Positions 1-11,845 of a DNA stretch of 64,000 bases are shown piece by piece; positions within the stretch are counted from its first letter, which is position 1; every line of letters begins with the position of its first letter. A program made the translations under genes and the position numbers. The stretch is from Ganoderma boninense (taxonomy: Eukaryota; Basidiomycota; Agaricomycetes; Polyporales; Polyporaceae): assembly GCA_002900995.3 (NCBI GenBank), contig CM035312.1:3058602-3122601 (forward strand). Direction: 5' to 3'. The notes beneath the pieces were generated by a model. That model searched no databases. It saw only the letters and a program-made list of their open reading frames with translations, and was not told the DNA's origin.

Positions 1-254
1 CACTTGATATACTGCTGGGTTTGATATGTCCGGACGAGGTAGCACGTCGCGAGCTGCACCGAAGTGAGCTTCCCTTGACGCATAGCGGTTTGCATCTCGT
101 CAATGGTGGCCTCGTGCAGCTTGAAGCCAGAGCAATCCGCCATGGGGAACAGGTCCTCCGTACCGACGTGTTCCTGGAGGGGAATCAGGTTTGCTGCGGC
201 GAGGGCTTGACCCGTAAGGAGGACGATGGACCAGGAGAATAAACAGAGAAACAT
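1..254 (-). CDS. Amidase-signature family protein, secreted, 5' end only
   Basis: The reading frame starts at the ATG whose first base is 254 and stays open to the window edge, giving 84 residues with no stop. The first ~20 residues are hydrophobic (MFLCLFSWSIVLLTGQALA), a likely signal peptide. The following stretch, with ATIDEMQTAMRQGKLTSVQL and then ATCYLVR, matches the N-terminal helix that precedes the catalytic core in fungal amidase-signature enzymes, which hydrolyse amides with a Ser-cisSer-Lys triad. The triad itself would lie beyond the window. No intron is needed in the visible part. The start is chosen because it gives a clean signal peptide; an upstream ATG near 390 lies in another frame and soon stops. 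The family call rests on this short motif only. Confidence 0.65.
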   Translation of the reverse strand, partial: MFLCLFSWSIVLLTGQALAAANLIPLQEHVGTEDLFPMADCSGFKLHEATIDEMQTAMRQGKLTSVQLATCYLVRTYQTQQYIK

Positions 255-1428
255 GGCGAGAAGGTTAACCAGAAACAAGATGCCGCGGGCGACGCCTTTA
301 TTGTCTGAGAGGGTCAGCCTGGAGGCAGGATCCGGCTCGGAGGAAGGACGTCGATCGAGGCGTCGGCCCTCGTGAAGACGATAATCATAAGAGTTTCAAT
401 TTTAAATACAAACACGCGCCTGAGAAGGGGCCGGCTCCTGTGAGCCGCCATGTCCAAAGCGCTATAGGCAGGTAAACATGGACAAGGATAAGCACGTCAT
501 TCAATTAGCCAGGGTCGGAGAAGAGGGAATGAAGTTGGGGTTGATCATCGCGACACGCCGCGTTCGCTGACCTTCTTTCATTCATTCCCCCGCCTCATGG
601 GAATTGAAATCCCTGACAGTGGCAAAGCGGAGGGGTGGGTAGGATGGGCCTGGGAAAGTCTCAAGATATCACTTATGCGGCGAATGTGAGGCAGCTGAAA
701 ATCGATCCGCGTGAGACCGTAAGACAGCGAGCTGGGCACAGCATCTGGAGGGGGAAAAAGGGTCCGTACACAGCGCGGGGGGGATTATGGAGAGAGTAAA
801 ATGAGTGCTGAAGGGGTGCAGGGAGCTCCTCGGTTGATGTGCGAGTTGAGGCGAAAAGAGCCTGAGATAGGCTGAGCTGCTATGTTTCCAGAGGCGCGCG
901 CGTGACGTCATCCCATAAGCTGAGTCAGTTTGGATTTGGGAGCCAAAATAGGCAAGCTAAGCGCCAATGGCGGCTGCCAGCGTCGCCTCGGCGAGTCCAA
1001 GCTTACTTCTCACACAACTAGCCAATGATCATGTTCTAACTCCATCTCTACAAGCTTGAAGGTGAGGTGCTTTGTCAGTGGTCATGTAGCAAGTACTGAC
1101 AATTATAAGGGCTTGGTAGTTCGTATATGTGTCGCATTGTGGCCACGTCAGCGCGTGAAGTTGGTCTCGATCCGAACCGCTGGCACGATGACGAGCTTAC
1201 CGCAATCGAACTTTAACCTTCGGTCAAGTCAGCCTTACATCTGGAAGTTCGTTCTCTAGAGTTAGCCGGAATGGCTGACATTTCAAGTGCCATATTTCTA
1301 CGCCGATGTGTTCCCTGGTCCCTCTGGTGCTATCCCTGACTTCCACACGACAAGTTCGACTTCGGCCTTACCGCTGCTCAGGCTGACCTCCCCATTCCAA
1401 CTTCATCTCTCGTTTTAAGTAGAAAACC
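255..1428. other. Intergenic region between divergent amidase and kinase genes
   Basis: I see no gene here. The amidase and the kinase point away from each other, so this stretch should carry both promoters. Short open frames on both strands have no recognisable motifs. Confidence 0.5.
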
Positions 1429-4400
1429 ATGTTCCTTAAGGCACTCCCGTGGACAAACAAAGATAAGACGAAGACGAAGGTGAAGATGAATGCGGCGCCG
1501 TTCGCGAGACAATTCAGCAGCAAGCTCTCCTTCTTGATGGATCGTCGCGCTCCGAGTCCTTCTGGAGGACATGCTTTTCTGAAGGACGATGTTGGAGAAG
1601 TCTCAGAAGACATTTCCGCTGCATGTATCGCGGATCTCTGCATGGTACGTGCTATGATATCAGTATGCCTGCTAGTGACGAGACCCTTGTACACACCAGC
1701 CTCAGCTTCCTATCGACGGGGCCACGACCTCCAGAGACGCCCCCGCTCAGGATTCGTCCGTCAGCTACCACTCTGACGAAATCTTCCAAGCAGAGATACC
1801 ATCGGGGGTTCCTCCACCCCCTCCCGCTTCCGCGCCCGAGGCAAGCGAACGGACGACTTCACCCGCACCCGCTGAGTTGCCCGTGGACCGACCCACCAAC
1901 GAGCCTTCTGACGACGAGACACCCGCTCAATTGACTTTCGCGTTCGCAGACTCCTTCTCCGACACTGACAGCGACTCTGACGATGTTCCTCTCGGAGATC
2001 CTACCGCAGACGACTACATCTTCCAGTGCGTCCTCGGCGACGGCTCGGAGGGCATCGTCTTCCTCGCCATCGGCCGCCGTGACCGGAAGCCGTACGCGGT
2101 CAAGGTCGTTCCCAAGGAGGTCCTCCCAGAGGGGCAGTACGGGAACCTCTTCACGTCGCAGTACGCGATGAAAGCGATGAAAGGCAGCCCCTTCATCATC
2201 GACTTGCAGGCCGCTTTCGAGACGACCGAGAACTTTATTCTCGTCTTCGTGAGTTCTCGCTTCTCTAGCTCTCGTTTTAACTGAACAGGAAGTTCACCTC
2301 CTCTTCAGCCGTTCTACGCCAACGGAGATCTTAAGGAGGAGATGCACGAGCTAGAGCGGTATTCTGAGGCCGATACTCGCACCCGCATCGCCCAGCTCGT
2401 ACGTCCATCTGCAACACAATCCTCTTCCAGGCATGATAACGCGCTCCTAGGTCATCGCATTGCAGGAGCTTCACAACAACCGCATCATGCACCGCGACCT
2501 TAAACCTGAGAACATCCTCCTGAACTCGGCGGGGAACTTCGTCCTCACCGACTTCGGGCTCTGCCATACCTTCGGGCGCTCGGTCGAGGAACAGCCGTGG
2601 CGCGTCGCCGGCGTCCCCGACTGGGAGCTTGCGGAGGACTACGATCCTGAGGGACACGACGAAGCTGGCGGCGGAGACAAGACGAGGCTGTTCTGTGGAA
2701 CCCCGAACTACATCGCTCCCGAGGTGTACGGGAAGGGCAGCGACGGATGGTATTCCTACCCCGCCGATGTTTGGTCGTTTGGCATCATCTTGTACGAGAT
2801 GCTTCACGGAAAGGTATGCGTGGTCTCGAACTGTCGTGATCCAGCACTAACATTCCATACACTAGTTGCCGTTTGGGCTGAGCCACGAACAAGCCGACGA
2901 GTTCGATCCTATGACGTGCATTCTTTACGCAGACCTTGTTGTGGACGGTTCCCTGAGCGACGATGCCAATGACCTACTTTGTAAGGTGAGTGGTTTCTGA
3001 AGGCTTGATCTAGGGCGTATGCAACGTTTGTCAAATCTCTTGTGTAGCTCTTGGAGAAGAATCCCAATGATCGTCCCAGATGGGAAACAATTAAAGGCCA
3101 TCCGTGGTTCAGCGGAATGTGCGCGCTTTCTACTGTTGTCCCATTGGTTAGCTCACAAGATTTCCGCAGCGACTGGGACACCGTACCACCAAAGGAGCCA
3201 CCGCCAGCACAATTGATGATCACCCTCGAGAGCCTCCCTCCGGTGCGCCATTCCTTCAATATCCGCCACCCACACCACGCTTACATTTGCCCTTCCAGAT
3301 TGCCGACGACATTCGTAACATCCAGTTCGGCGAGCCATACGCTCCCGAGTCCGCACCATACCGATACTTCAAGTACACATCTCCTGACCACCTCCAGCAC
3401 TCCGGCTCCACCACCCCCCTGTACACCGGCTCACCCGACTGGGTCCCGACCCCATCCGTCCTGGAGGGGTTCGGGTGGCCCGTCGCGTCGCCGGGGAACG
3501 CGTTCGTGATGTGCCCCCGGCTGTCGTCCGCGCCGAACCTCCAGAAAACGCGCGAGGTTCCGAGTTTCCGCGTGCTCCACCGACCCGTGTACGGGAGCAT
3601 CGGATGGGATGACGACGATCGCGACGGCGACAACGACAACGACAACTTGTCGATGTGCTCCGCGCTCGCGCAGAACATGAGGGCGGGGAGGGTCCCTGGG
3701 CTACAGCTAGATGTCAAGCTGCCCTCCACATCTGAAAGTGCGACCGACGCTTTTTCTCGCCCATCGTCGTCACACACGCTTCCCATCGCAGATCGCGTAG
3801 GATCACCGGTTTCTGTGCACAACATCCCCGTCAGTACAGCTTACTCGACGACCAGCCCCCGAAGGAGACCTAAGGGCTTTCGTGGAGACACGCCTCAGGA
3901 GGGACCGCCGTTTCGGAAGTCCTCAAGCACCCCTTTAGCACTGTTCCCCACCTTAATGTCCCCTACCTCAATGTCCTCTGCCGACTCCCCCACCAGGACA
4001 CCCATCTCCCTGAAGCGCGCCTTCGTGCCCATCACCAGCACGCCGTGGCGCGGCACCCGCAAGGTGTCCTCTCAGTACCCCTCCGCTTCTCTCAGCACCC
4101 CCCACAAGCGCTCCGCGAGCCTGACGCTCTCCGACATCATCCAGTTCTCCGACATCCCGTCCTTCTGCCTCTCGACGCCCGAGAGCCTGTGCCAGTCGTC
4201 GGCGCCCTCAAGTTCCCCCGCCGCACTGGACGCCTCGAGCCTCTCAAGGACCCTGGTCGCCTCGACGCTCTCTGGCGAAGGCCTCCTCAAGCTCGTCGGC
4301 CTCAAGGCGGCTTCGGCGGACAACACGAGCGACGATTGCCATTGCCAGCCCTGCGCGGCGGACACTAGCACGAGCAGCTCGGGCACCCTCGCCTTGTCCC

Positions 4401-4498
4401 CGTCGAAGCCGTGGGCCAAGAAGGTCGTCGGGATGGTCAAGGGGTGGCTCAAGCCTTCTCATCGTCGCGAGCGAAGAAGAGGGTTTGACGCCCTCTGA
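1429..4498 (+). CDS. Serine/threonine protein kinase with long C-terminal tail
   Basis: Seven exons give about 908 residues: 1429-1644, 1706 (or 1700)-2248, 2309-2398, 2451-2813, 2866-2985, 3048-3242 and 3299-4498. All introns are phase 0 and 52-62 nt. The N-terminal ~180 residues are low-complexity and acidic. The kinase domain has the glycine loop GDGSEGIV, the ATP-anchoring lysine in AVKVVPK, the catalytic loop HRDLKPEN, the DFG motif in TDFGLC, and the activation-segment end FCGTPNYIAPEVY; subdomain XI reads NPNDRPRW. These are the residues needed for phosphotransfer, so the enzyme should be active. The DFGLC and FCGTPNYIAPE forms resemble AGC kinases, but no AGC hydrophobic motif is evident. 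The last ~400 residues are Ser/Pro/Thr-rich with many S/T-P sites and look disordered and regulatory. Substrate and pathway cannot be read from the sequence. Confidence 0.85.
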
Positions 4499-5412
4499 AC
4501 TCGCGCGTCAGGACTGCTCCCGGCCGCGCTGAAGGATCGACTCGGCGAACAGGCTCCTACTCTCACCCTCCACCTCCTGCTCTCCTCCCCTCACGCATAC
4601 TCGAAGTACCCCCCGCTTGTGACACTGTCCGGCATTCCGACGTGTGCTCGATCCTGGTCTCTTCCAATGTCTTCGCATCTTCAGGCAGCATCTATGGGCT
4701 AAATATCTCTAAACTGTCTCTCTCTTCTCTTCGGGGTTTCGCGCCTCTGCGTCTGACTAGGTCTCGAAGTATCTTCGACCGCTTCTCAACATCTAGTCCT
4801 TGTCCCTAGGTTTTCTGTGTCCATCCTGTGTTCTCAGTCTCCAGTTCTCTAAGAATCCCTCCGCCTTTTTGCTCTAGCCCTATCAGCAGAACTCTTCGGT
4901 CGTCGACTTCAGTCATGGTCCCTTCCCATTCTTACTGCCGCTACAGCTAGCTTGTGTATTATTTTTGACGAATCATAAATGCAATGACGCTTCGTGCCAA
5001 GTAGCCGATGATCCAAAATAATCAGTCCGCCCGTTCTCATCTAGAGCACCGATGGATGTTCAACCAACGCGCTCTCTGACGAATAGCTATCTCGGTCAGT
5101 CCGCAGATCGCAGGGTCTGATGTGGAACACGCAGGACAGCTTGAATACCATTCACCAGCACGCTCGCTCGCTCGCTCGCTGTGAAGCGAAAAAACCGTGA
5201 CTATTGTGGTGTGTATGGGGGGGTGGAATTGATGACAATCTTTCGACCAAAGTCCCGATGACCCCTCGCCAATGTGTGGGCGGTTATGCCGATTCGTGAA
5301 GCGGGTTCGTGAGCATCCTTGACTACAAAAGGAGAACAGACAAAACAAAGCGAATAATGGTATCGGTACATGCTATGACAACACCTTCTTCTCATGCGCG
5401 GCCGATCACCCA
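4499..5412. other. Convergent intergenic region
   Basis: The kinase and the myosin light chain genes converge here, so the stretch should hold two 3' ends. It is pyrimidine-rich just after the kinase stop. Apart from the short tetranucleotide repeat at 5161-5180 I see no gene. Confidence 0.5.
5161..5180. repeat. (CGCT)5 microsatellite
   Basis: Five uninterrupted CGCT units are visible in the intergenic space downstream of the myosin light chain gene. Confidence 0.95.
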
Positions 5413-6350
5413 TCACTGGCTGAGGATCGTACGGACGAACGACTCGTAGTTCACATTGCCGTCTCTGAGTCGCGAGGTTAAAGAGGGAAGGAGAAGGTAA
5501 GAATGTGTCAACGCGGAGAAAAGCAAGTGGCATAGTGACGTACGGTCCGATCTGCGCGCCCTTGAGCAGCTCGTCCACCTCCTCGTCCGACATCTTCTCT
5601 CCGAGCTGGGTAAGTACGTACCGCAGCTCGCCGGCGCCGATGAAGCCGTTCCCCTCCTTGTCGAACACTTGGAACCCGCGGATGAACTCCTCTGGTGGTG
5701 AGGTTCGAGCAATTAGCACCGACTCCGAGCAGTACGCAGATGACAAAGAGCGGGGATGAGGAAGGAGGGGGGGAAAGCCGGTGTGGGCTCGGAGGTATGA
5801 TGGTTCGGAGAGGAGTTCAAATGCGATATGATAGACGCACCAGGTGTGCCTGCGGGCTTGAAACCGTCTGGACGGTTCAGGATTGTCAAGAAAGCCTTGT
5901 AGTCAACTGCGACCGGTGGTATCCCGTGGACCAGACGTCGGAGCCATGTACGGGGACACACCGCAACCGATCCAGCCGGTACCAGGCGCCATCGGGAGAA
6001 ATGAACGCGGATAACGGAACGAAAAGAAGGCCGTCGTGAGAAGACGCGTCGATGGATCCAAACGCGGCGCACACACCTTCGCGAGGGGCACCAGCCACGA
6101 TCTCCGCAACCTCGGCTTGTGTCGGGTTCTGTCCCAATGCCCGGAGGAGGTCTCCCAGAACTTCACGGGGAACCGCACCCGTGCCCTTCTTGTCGAACAG
6201 AGCGAACGCCTCCTTGTACTCTGCATGACCCTCCGTCAATCGAAGGGCACGCCTCGGGTGTACACCTGGGATGGCGTACCTGCGTTATCGCTCTGTGAGA
6301 TCCCGTTTAGTGTTACATCTTTTGTCGTGCAATGAAAGACTACTTACCAT
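5413..6350 (-). CDS. cdc4: Essential myosin light chain, Cdc4 type (EF-hand)
   Basis: Five exons join to a 140-residue protein, close to the 141 residues of fission yeast Cdc4: 6348-6350, 6077-6230, 5841-5906, 5544-5691 and 5413-5464. The first exon is a lone ATG followed by a strong GTAAGT donor; its acceptor (GACGGAG) is the least certain junction. Motifs expected for this family are present in order: [55 protein letters not shown] and [14 protein letters not shown], ending in [10 protein letters not shown]. The protein binds the IQ motif of type II myosin at the contractile ring and is needed for cytokinesis. Several EF-hand loops lack full calcium ligands (DKKGTGAV), as usual for light chains. 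Introns of 149 and 170 nt are longer than the local norm. Calmodulin is excluded by the [13 protein letters not shown] segment. Confidence 0.92.
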
Positions 6351-9300
6351 GATGTTGGTTGATAAAAGAACGGAAGATCGTGAAGGAGTGGGCGTGGAAT
6401 GGAGGAGGAGGAAAGGGAGCTCAACTCAACCGCGTCCCGCCAGGCTCTCTCCGTCGCCTAAATGCGGAACCCTAGCCTCGGGTCCCAAGCGGGAGAGTGG
6501 CACGCTCTCACGGTCCGAAGTCTCGGACCGGGAAGACGCAGCGGCTAAGCTCAACCCTTCAATTGCAAGTTCTAGGCCGACGTGATGGTTACTACACCTT
6601 ACAGAAGCTCTTGGATGACCACAAATGAAAAATATATCAGAGTGAGGAGAAAAACAATCTAACTGTCGAAAGGCCGTCTACAGCAACAATCGCGAGGAGA
6701 CACACTACTAACCCATGCATGTCGCAGAGAACTGTAACATACACCTAGATCAACTATAATGCAAAAATTCTTGGATACATTTTTTACAGAGCGTGCTCGA
6801 GGGGGTTATCTAGTGCGGGGGGCGTGGGGTGTGACTATCCTGCAGCGCCGACCCTGTCGGGGCTTGACAGACTGACTTGCCCGACACTAACTGCTTTCAG
6901 TGAGGTTGTCCCGGATGGAACTTGTTACTCACGAGAGCAAGCACCCCAAACCCCACTTGTATGAAATACCAATACCCTCCCTCGTCCCCAGCACTTGAAT
7001 TGAATGGGCTCCATCTGAGTGTTGGTCATCTCCCGATAGCAACAGGGGATCAGTCGACGCCCCAAGTCGAGCTAAGTTGCGGCACAGAATAGAAGGCGCG
7101 ACCGGAAGTAAAGAGCTGGGGAAGATAGCGGCGAAAGACCTACCGGAACGGATCAACAACCTCAACCTCCATCCGGGAGTGAGGAGCAGCAGCGGCACAG
7201 CGCAGAATTCGACACCCCCGGAGACCACAGCCTGGGCGAATGCACGCTGCGATCCCGAAATAATGCGGTCCAAGCTTAAATCCGAACGCAGCATCCACGG
7301 CGGCGTTGGAGGCCGACGATAGCGGGGCACAGCAGCTTCCAATCCGTTGGGATTACGAAAGAACCGAAGTGGAGGTTAGCGACCCTCGAGCCACCGAGCC
7401 AACCATGACTAAGTCATGTTGCAATTTTCGCCGGAGTTCCCGAAATACATTGGGAGGACCAGGTGTACGGCTCGAAGTATTTTTCCCCCTGGAAGCCGCT
7501 CAAAGTCAGAGAACTCCCTCGGTATGTACGGTTCGAAACACTTGCCCAAACTCACTAATTCCGAGTAGCAGGCTGGTGGCAGCGCCACCGCTGTCGAGTG
7601 TGTGGAAAGCTTGACCAATGGGGTTCAAAGTCAGGGACATTTCGGTCTTCTGCATGGTGTGGGGCCTGGTGAGGGTGCTGATTTGGGAGGATCCTCGTTC
7701 AGCTTGAGAGGATGGGAGGTCGTACAGAGACAATACGAAGGCACGCGGGATGGCAACCACCCCGAAAGTGAGTCAGCATGTTTAGACTCAGCAGCAGGAC
7801 GTAACCCTAACCACAGAGTCCCGGCAACACTGATTGTTCGCTGACTTCCAATCTTGCTTTTGGGCATCGTCCTCCTCTTCCTGGCTTTCCCCGCTGCCTG
7901 GGCCCGCGCCGTTTGCTCGTTCCATGGTTCTTAAATCCGACTCGTGTGCCAAGGAGCATTCCCTGTATCAATTACAACCCCGACTGAGACCTGAGCGCGG
8001 CCTTGTACGTTCCAGCGGCTCCCTGTCAAGCCCTATTTTCGCTCACAATCCCATCTGACAGTGGCCGCTGGCAAAGAAGGTGGCGGCGGCGTCACAAAAG
8101 CCTGCATTGACTACGCCGCCTCCCAGCCGCGCGGCGTGGTTACTTACGGGTAGATCGAGGCCGCGTCACGACCGTGACCGAAGGCACTCCACCCCGCTCC
8201 AAACGTCGTTCGTGTTTCCTCTTCCAAGTGTCGCCGCGCAGCGCTCCGCCGAGTCTTGTCTCGCAACGCCCGGACAAAACCTTCCTCCGCTGCCCCAGAA
8301 GTCCAGACTGTCCTGGAGACACAGGGCAGGGCGTCCGGGGATGCTCCCGCGCATGTTTGCGTTTGCAGGTGCGCTGGCATGCCATTGCAATTTTCCAGAG
8401 CCGCGACCCGACGCGCCGTGAGTCTCGCGAGTGCCAGGACCCACCGATCACCCGTTCGCTGGCTCAGGCGCGCGCGTCGAGCCTTCCTGACTCAGATGGA
8501 GGCTCAGGCCGGTCTGCGATCGGAAGAGGCGGCGGGTTCGCCGACCTGGTCGCGGGTAGACCGCGGACGAATTCGAAGGCCGCGTTGCGCACATGGTGGC
8601 TTGGTGCGAGCGCACATTAGAGAGGGACAGAGATCTGCGCACCGACCGATACATACATTACGAGCCCCACCGCCTTAGTGTGCGTCTGGCTCTCATCGGT
8701 CGCCATCGCGGCACCCTGGGGCCTGCGGCTCCCGGTGACCCACTGACGGCGCTCGCGCACACGTTCCAGGGATTGTGGCGTCGGCGTTGGCTCGCGGACG
8801 GCGGCCGCGTGTGTCGTGAATCGAATCGCACCGGACTTCTTTCGTGGGCCGCCAGCCAACGATGGCCGTCGTTGCATGGCTGCAGGCTGGCTGCATGGCG
8901 AAGATTCGAAGTCCGCATGAATGGCGCTGCGCAGTGGTGATATCAACAACGCCCGCCTTGCGCCCGCCCGGAGCTGAACGCAAGTCCGGTTACGAGAGAT
9001 AGACCATCGCAGGGGGTTTGAGCGACGATTCAGACGTGATATGACGTGGGGCCTGACGATGCAACACCCCCACGAGGATTGCAAATCTCAGCGCCACAGA
9101 CCGCGACCGCGCCGAGTCTGTATTTGCGGGACTGCTGATCCTTCCAGACAGCGTCGAGGTCGACATCTCGCACACACAGCCATAGAGCGGACCTGAGAAT
9201 GTTTGCTCGAGTAAGGTACCTGGGATGCCGCGGACATAGTAGTAGGTTATAAGAATACTTCGTACTATACAGACCATTGCAATCATGAGAACAATCACTC

Positions 9301-9488
9301 AGCCGACGAAGATTAGGACAGGTACTCCGATGCAGAAGAAGGAATGAAGCCAGGAATCGTGAATGCTTAAGGTAAATAGAGCCGAGGAAAGGGTTGAGCA
9401 TATGTGTACAAGGAACGGCCGGAAGCATACTCGTACTCGCGACATTGGATGCGGACCGCGATCGTATGTTGCAACGACGAACAGCCGA
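6351..9488. other. 3.1 kb with no recognisable gene
   Basis: Open frames up to about 155 residues occur on both strands, but none has a family motif and several overlap heavily in GC-rich sequence (about 8080-9000), which produces such frames by chance. No tRNA, repeat array or clear mobile-element end was seen. A lineage-specific or non-coding gene cannot be excluded. Confidence 0.4.
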
Positions 9489-10453
9489 TCAGTGGCCCGC
9501 GGCGGACAAGGTCCGGGTAACATTGGGGTGAATCCTCCACATTTTGACGTTTGTGGGCTGCACCAGGACACAAAGAGACCGGGAGGCGCGTCAGTAACCA
9601 TGCCGTGCATCGGGAGCCAAGGGGACGAAGGAGACGATGGCGACAAGGGATGACGAGAGCGTACCTCGTCCCAGGACGCCTGAATGCTCGGCCGTCGCCA
9701 AAGCATCTCGTAATACTCCATGAACCGCGCGAACTTGGGTTCAGACAGGGCCTTGAGGAGCTTCTTGCCCTCGCCAAACGGGTACTTTCCGATCTCATAC
9801 CCGGGGAGTCGCATGAAACGAACCATCATGGGCGCGACCGCGATGTCCGCAATCGACCACGGCCCGATGGCGTACCCGCGCGACGCGAGCAGTGCCTGGA
9901 AGGCCTCGAGATATGGCAGCACGGAATCGATGCGCTCCCCGCGGAAGAAGAAGCCCCTGAAGGCGTGGTGGAGGGTCTCATGCGCCTGTGTAATGAAGAG
10001 GCGAGCCCGCGCACGTAACTCAGGGTCACCGGGAAGGAGGCGGGCGTCTGGCCGTAGCTCCGCGATGAATTCGACGAGCACGAGAGATTCGGAGAGCTTC
10101 GCCGATTCCGGAGACGGCTGGTCAGGAGGGACATCGGGGCCGCCATACGTGAAGGCAGGAACCTGCAGGGGTACGGGCGTCCTTCCTTAATATGGACCTC
10201 AACAATAGAACAAATGAACCGCTGGACTCACTAGGCCAGCATGATTCACCCGCCGCGTAAACCATTCAGGCTTGCAGCCTGGGCGGAGGTCAATCTCGTA
10301 CTTGGTAACCTTGAGTTTGGTCTCCTCGAGCGCAATCTGCACTCGGTGAGTGTAGGGGAATACTGTGGAGCTCATCAGAGCGGATAGAAGCATGACAAAG
10401 GAGAGCGCGCTCACTGGCGAGGTGTAAAAAGTGATCTGCTTTGCATGAGACAT
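9489..10453 (-). CDS. Glutathione S-transferase
   Basis: The protein starts MSHAKQITFYTSP, the first strand of a thioredoxin fold. It continues with FPYTHRVQIALEE (helix 1 of GSTs), a KPEWF...VNHAG segment and VPAFTYGG with the cis-proline that contacts glutathione; then come the helical C-terminal domain with SLVLVEFIAEL and GPWSIADIAVAPMMVR. Exons are 10232-10453, 9665-10162 and 9489-9557, giving about 262 residues with read-through of exon 1. The FPYTHR helix resembles omega/Ure2p-like classes. Exon 1 is odd: GTGAGC at 10414 and ACAG ending at 10363 look like a normal 52-nt intron that removes a non-homologous hydrophobic stretch, but splicing it shifts the frame by one. Either exon 1 is read through, or there is a one-base indel. 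The last exon is supported mainly by splice signals. Confidence 0.8.
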
Positions 10454-11845
10454 CGGGCTACAGGTCAGGGATGCGTGAATCGCGACGGCTTGCGGTGCCA
10501 CAGAGGGAGGGGCGTCCACCTTTATACTCAGATGCTCGAACGCGCAGCGCTCAGTGCTAGCTAGGTTTTCCGAATTGTGCAGATAACAACCACATATGGG
10601 CGACGCGCCTTCTGCCGTTCAGCGCTAGCTCAATCACACGTTGCACCTCATTTTCGGTGGTTCCTGCACGCTTTTGACTTCATTACCGCGTTCCCTCGGG
10701 TCCACCCTGCAGCGTGGGTTTGAAGCCCCGGCTTTATAGATCGACGTTTGGTGCGACACCCGCGCGATCATGTCCACTAGGTTGACGGCGCCATGGGTAA
10801 CACGGTACTCTTAAGGCTAGTATCCAGCCGAGAAGCCGCTGGGTAGACAAACCCAGACGCATTAGGAGCGAGCGTTTCGACGATAGTGGTGCACTCACCG
10901 GTGCGTACGGGATCGGAACACTAAGAAGTTCCCAGCCACCTGCCGATCAAAGCCCGCGGCGTCGCAGCGCTGGCTTGCTCCCATCTGCAGCTGATCATTT
11001 TCAGGTCTAACTATCGCGGATGCATCGGGTGCTGTGACCTTGCGCGCGGCAACTTCACAGCGCGACTGCGTGGATGGCGGTGCGATCCGATACGGCCCCA
11101 ACGCCTCACGACCCAACCGTGGGGTTCGAATCTTCAGATCTGGCCTGTCGCTTGGTCCCTCCGGAAGCATGTTGCTCAGGGGAACTCGCAATAGGGAAGC
11201 CGTTGGAAGTAGGAGGCACATTTCACTTCGTGTAGCAACTCAGACAACACCTGCCGTGCTGAGTTTGAAGCGTTCGCCCTTGTCCTATGGCTTGACACAA
11301 TGGAAATAGGTCCAGGCCACACACGAAGCAAGATGGGCTCAATATTGCGCAGGTTCCTGATGCCACCTAGTCGCTGCTGAACGCGGGTCGCGGCCCAAGC
11401 CCTGCAACAGACTGAGTGATGTCAAACAAGCTCAAAATTTCCACGAAACGGAGTAGAGTACCCGTACGCACATGACGTACTGGCCGCGACTGCCTGCAGC
11501 ACCGGAATCCGGTAGGAATCCCGTCTGAAGCTGTCGGAGACAAAGATCCTGCAAAGAAGTGGCAGAACTCGCCGGGACACCCGACTGCGCCGGTGGATGA
11601 AATTCCCAGACGCCAGCCGAGGAGCAAGAGCCTCCGTGTCCTCTTCCGAGGTTTTCCTCACAGCGTCTACGACATTGGAAGTCCGGCACCTAGATCAGCG
11701 TGGGCGGCGAAACGTGAAAAAGGACAAGTACAGATGCGGCGGCTCGGAACTGAAAATATGATACAGTCATGGAAAATACAAGGAAATCATAGCAAGTAGC
11801 ATGCAAAGCAAATATAGCAAGCGAACATGCGGATGGACGGCACCT
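10454..11845. other. Intergenic stretch without recognisable gene
   Basis: Upstream of the GST gene and downstream of GCP2. Frames of up to 109 residues occur on both strands without motifs. A TTCGAAT box near 11107 suggested a tRNA T-loop, but its flanking bases cannot pair. Confidence 0.4.

Noticed and set aside
3256..3825. 189-residue frame opposite the kinase tail
   Set aside because: Shadow of the Ser/Pro-rich kinase C-terminus.
7801..7816. Telomere-like AACCCTAACC
   Set aside because: Only about one and a half units and no array, inside ordinary sequence.
8080..9084. Many overlapping frames of 80-155 residues on both strands
   Set aside because: GC-rich sequence lowers stop frequency; no motif, no splice-consistent model and no low-complexity bias typical of real genes.
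11090..11130. tRNA-like TTCGAAT box
   Set aside because: The flanking five bases on each side do not pair, and no acceptor or anticodon stem fits upstream.
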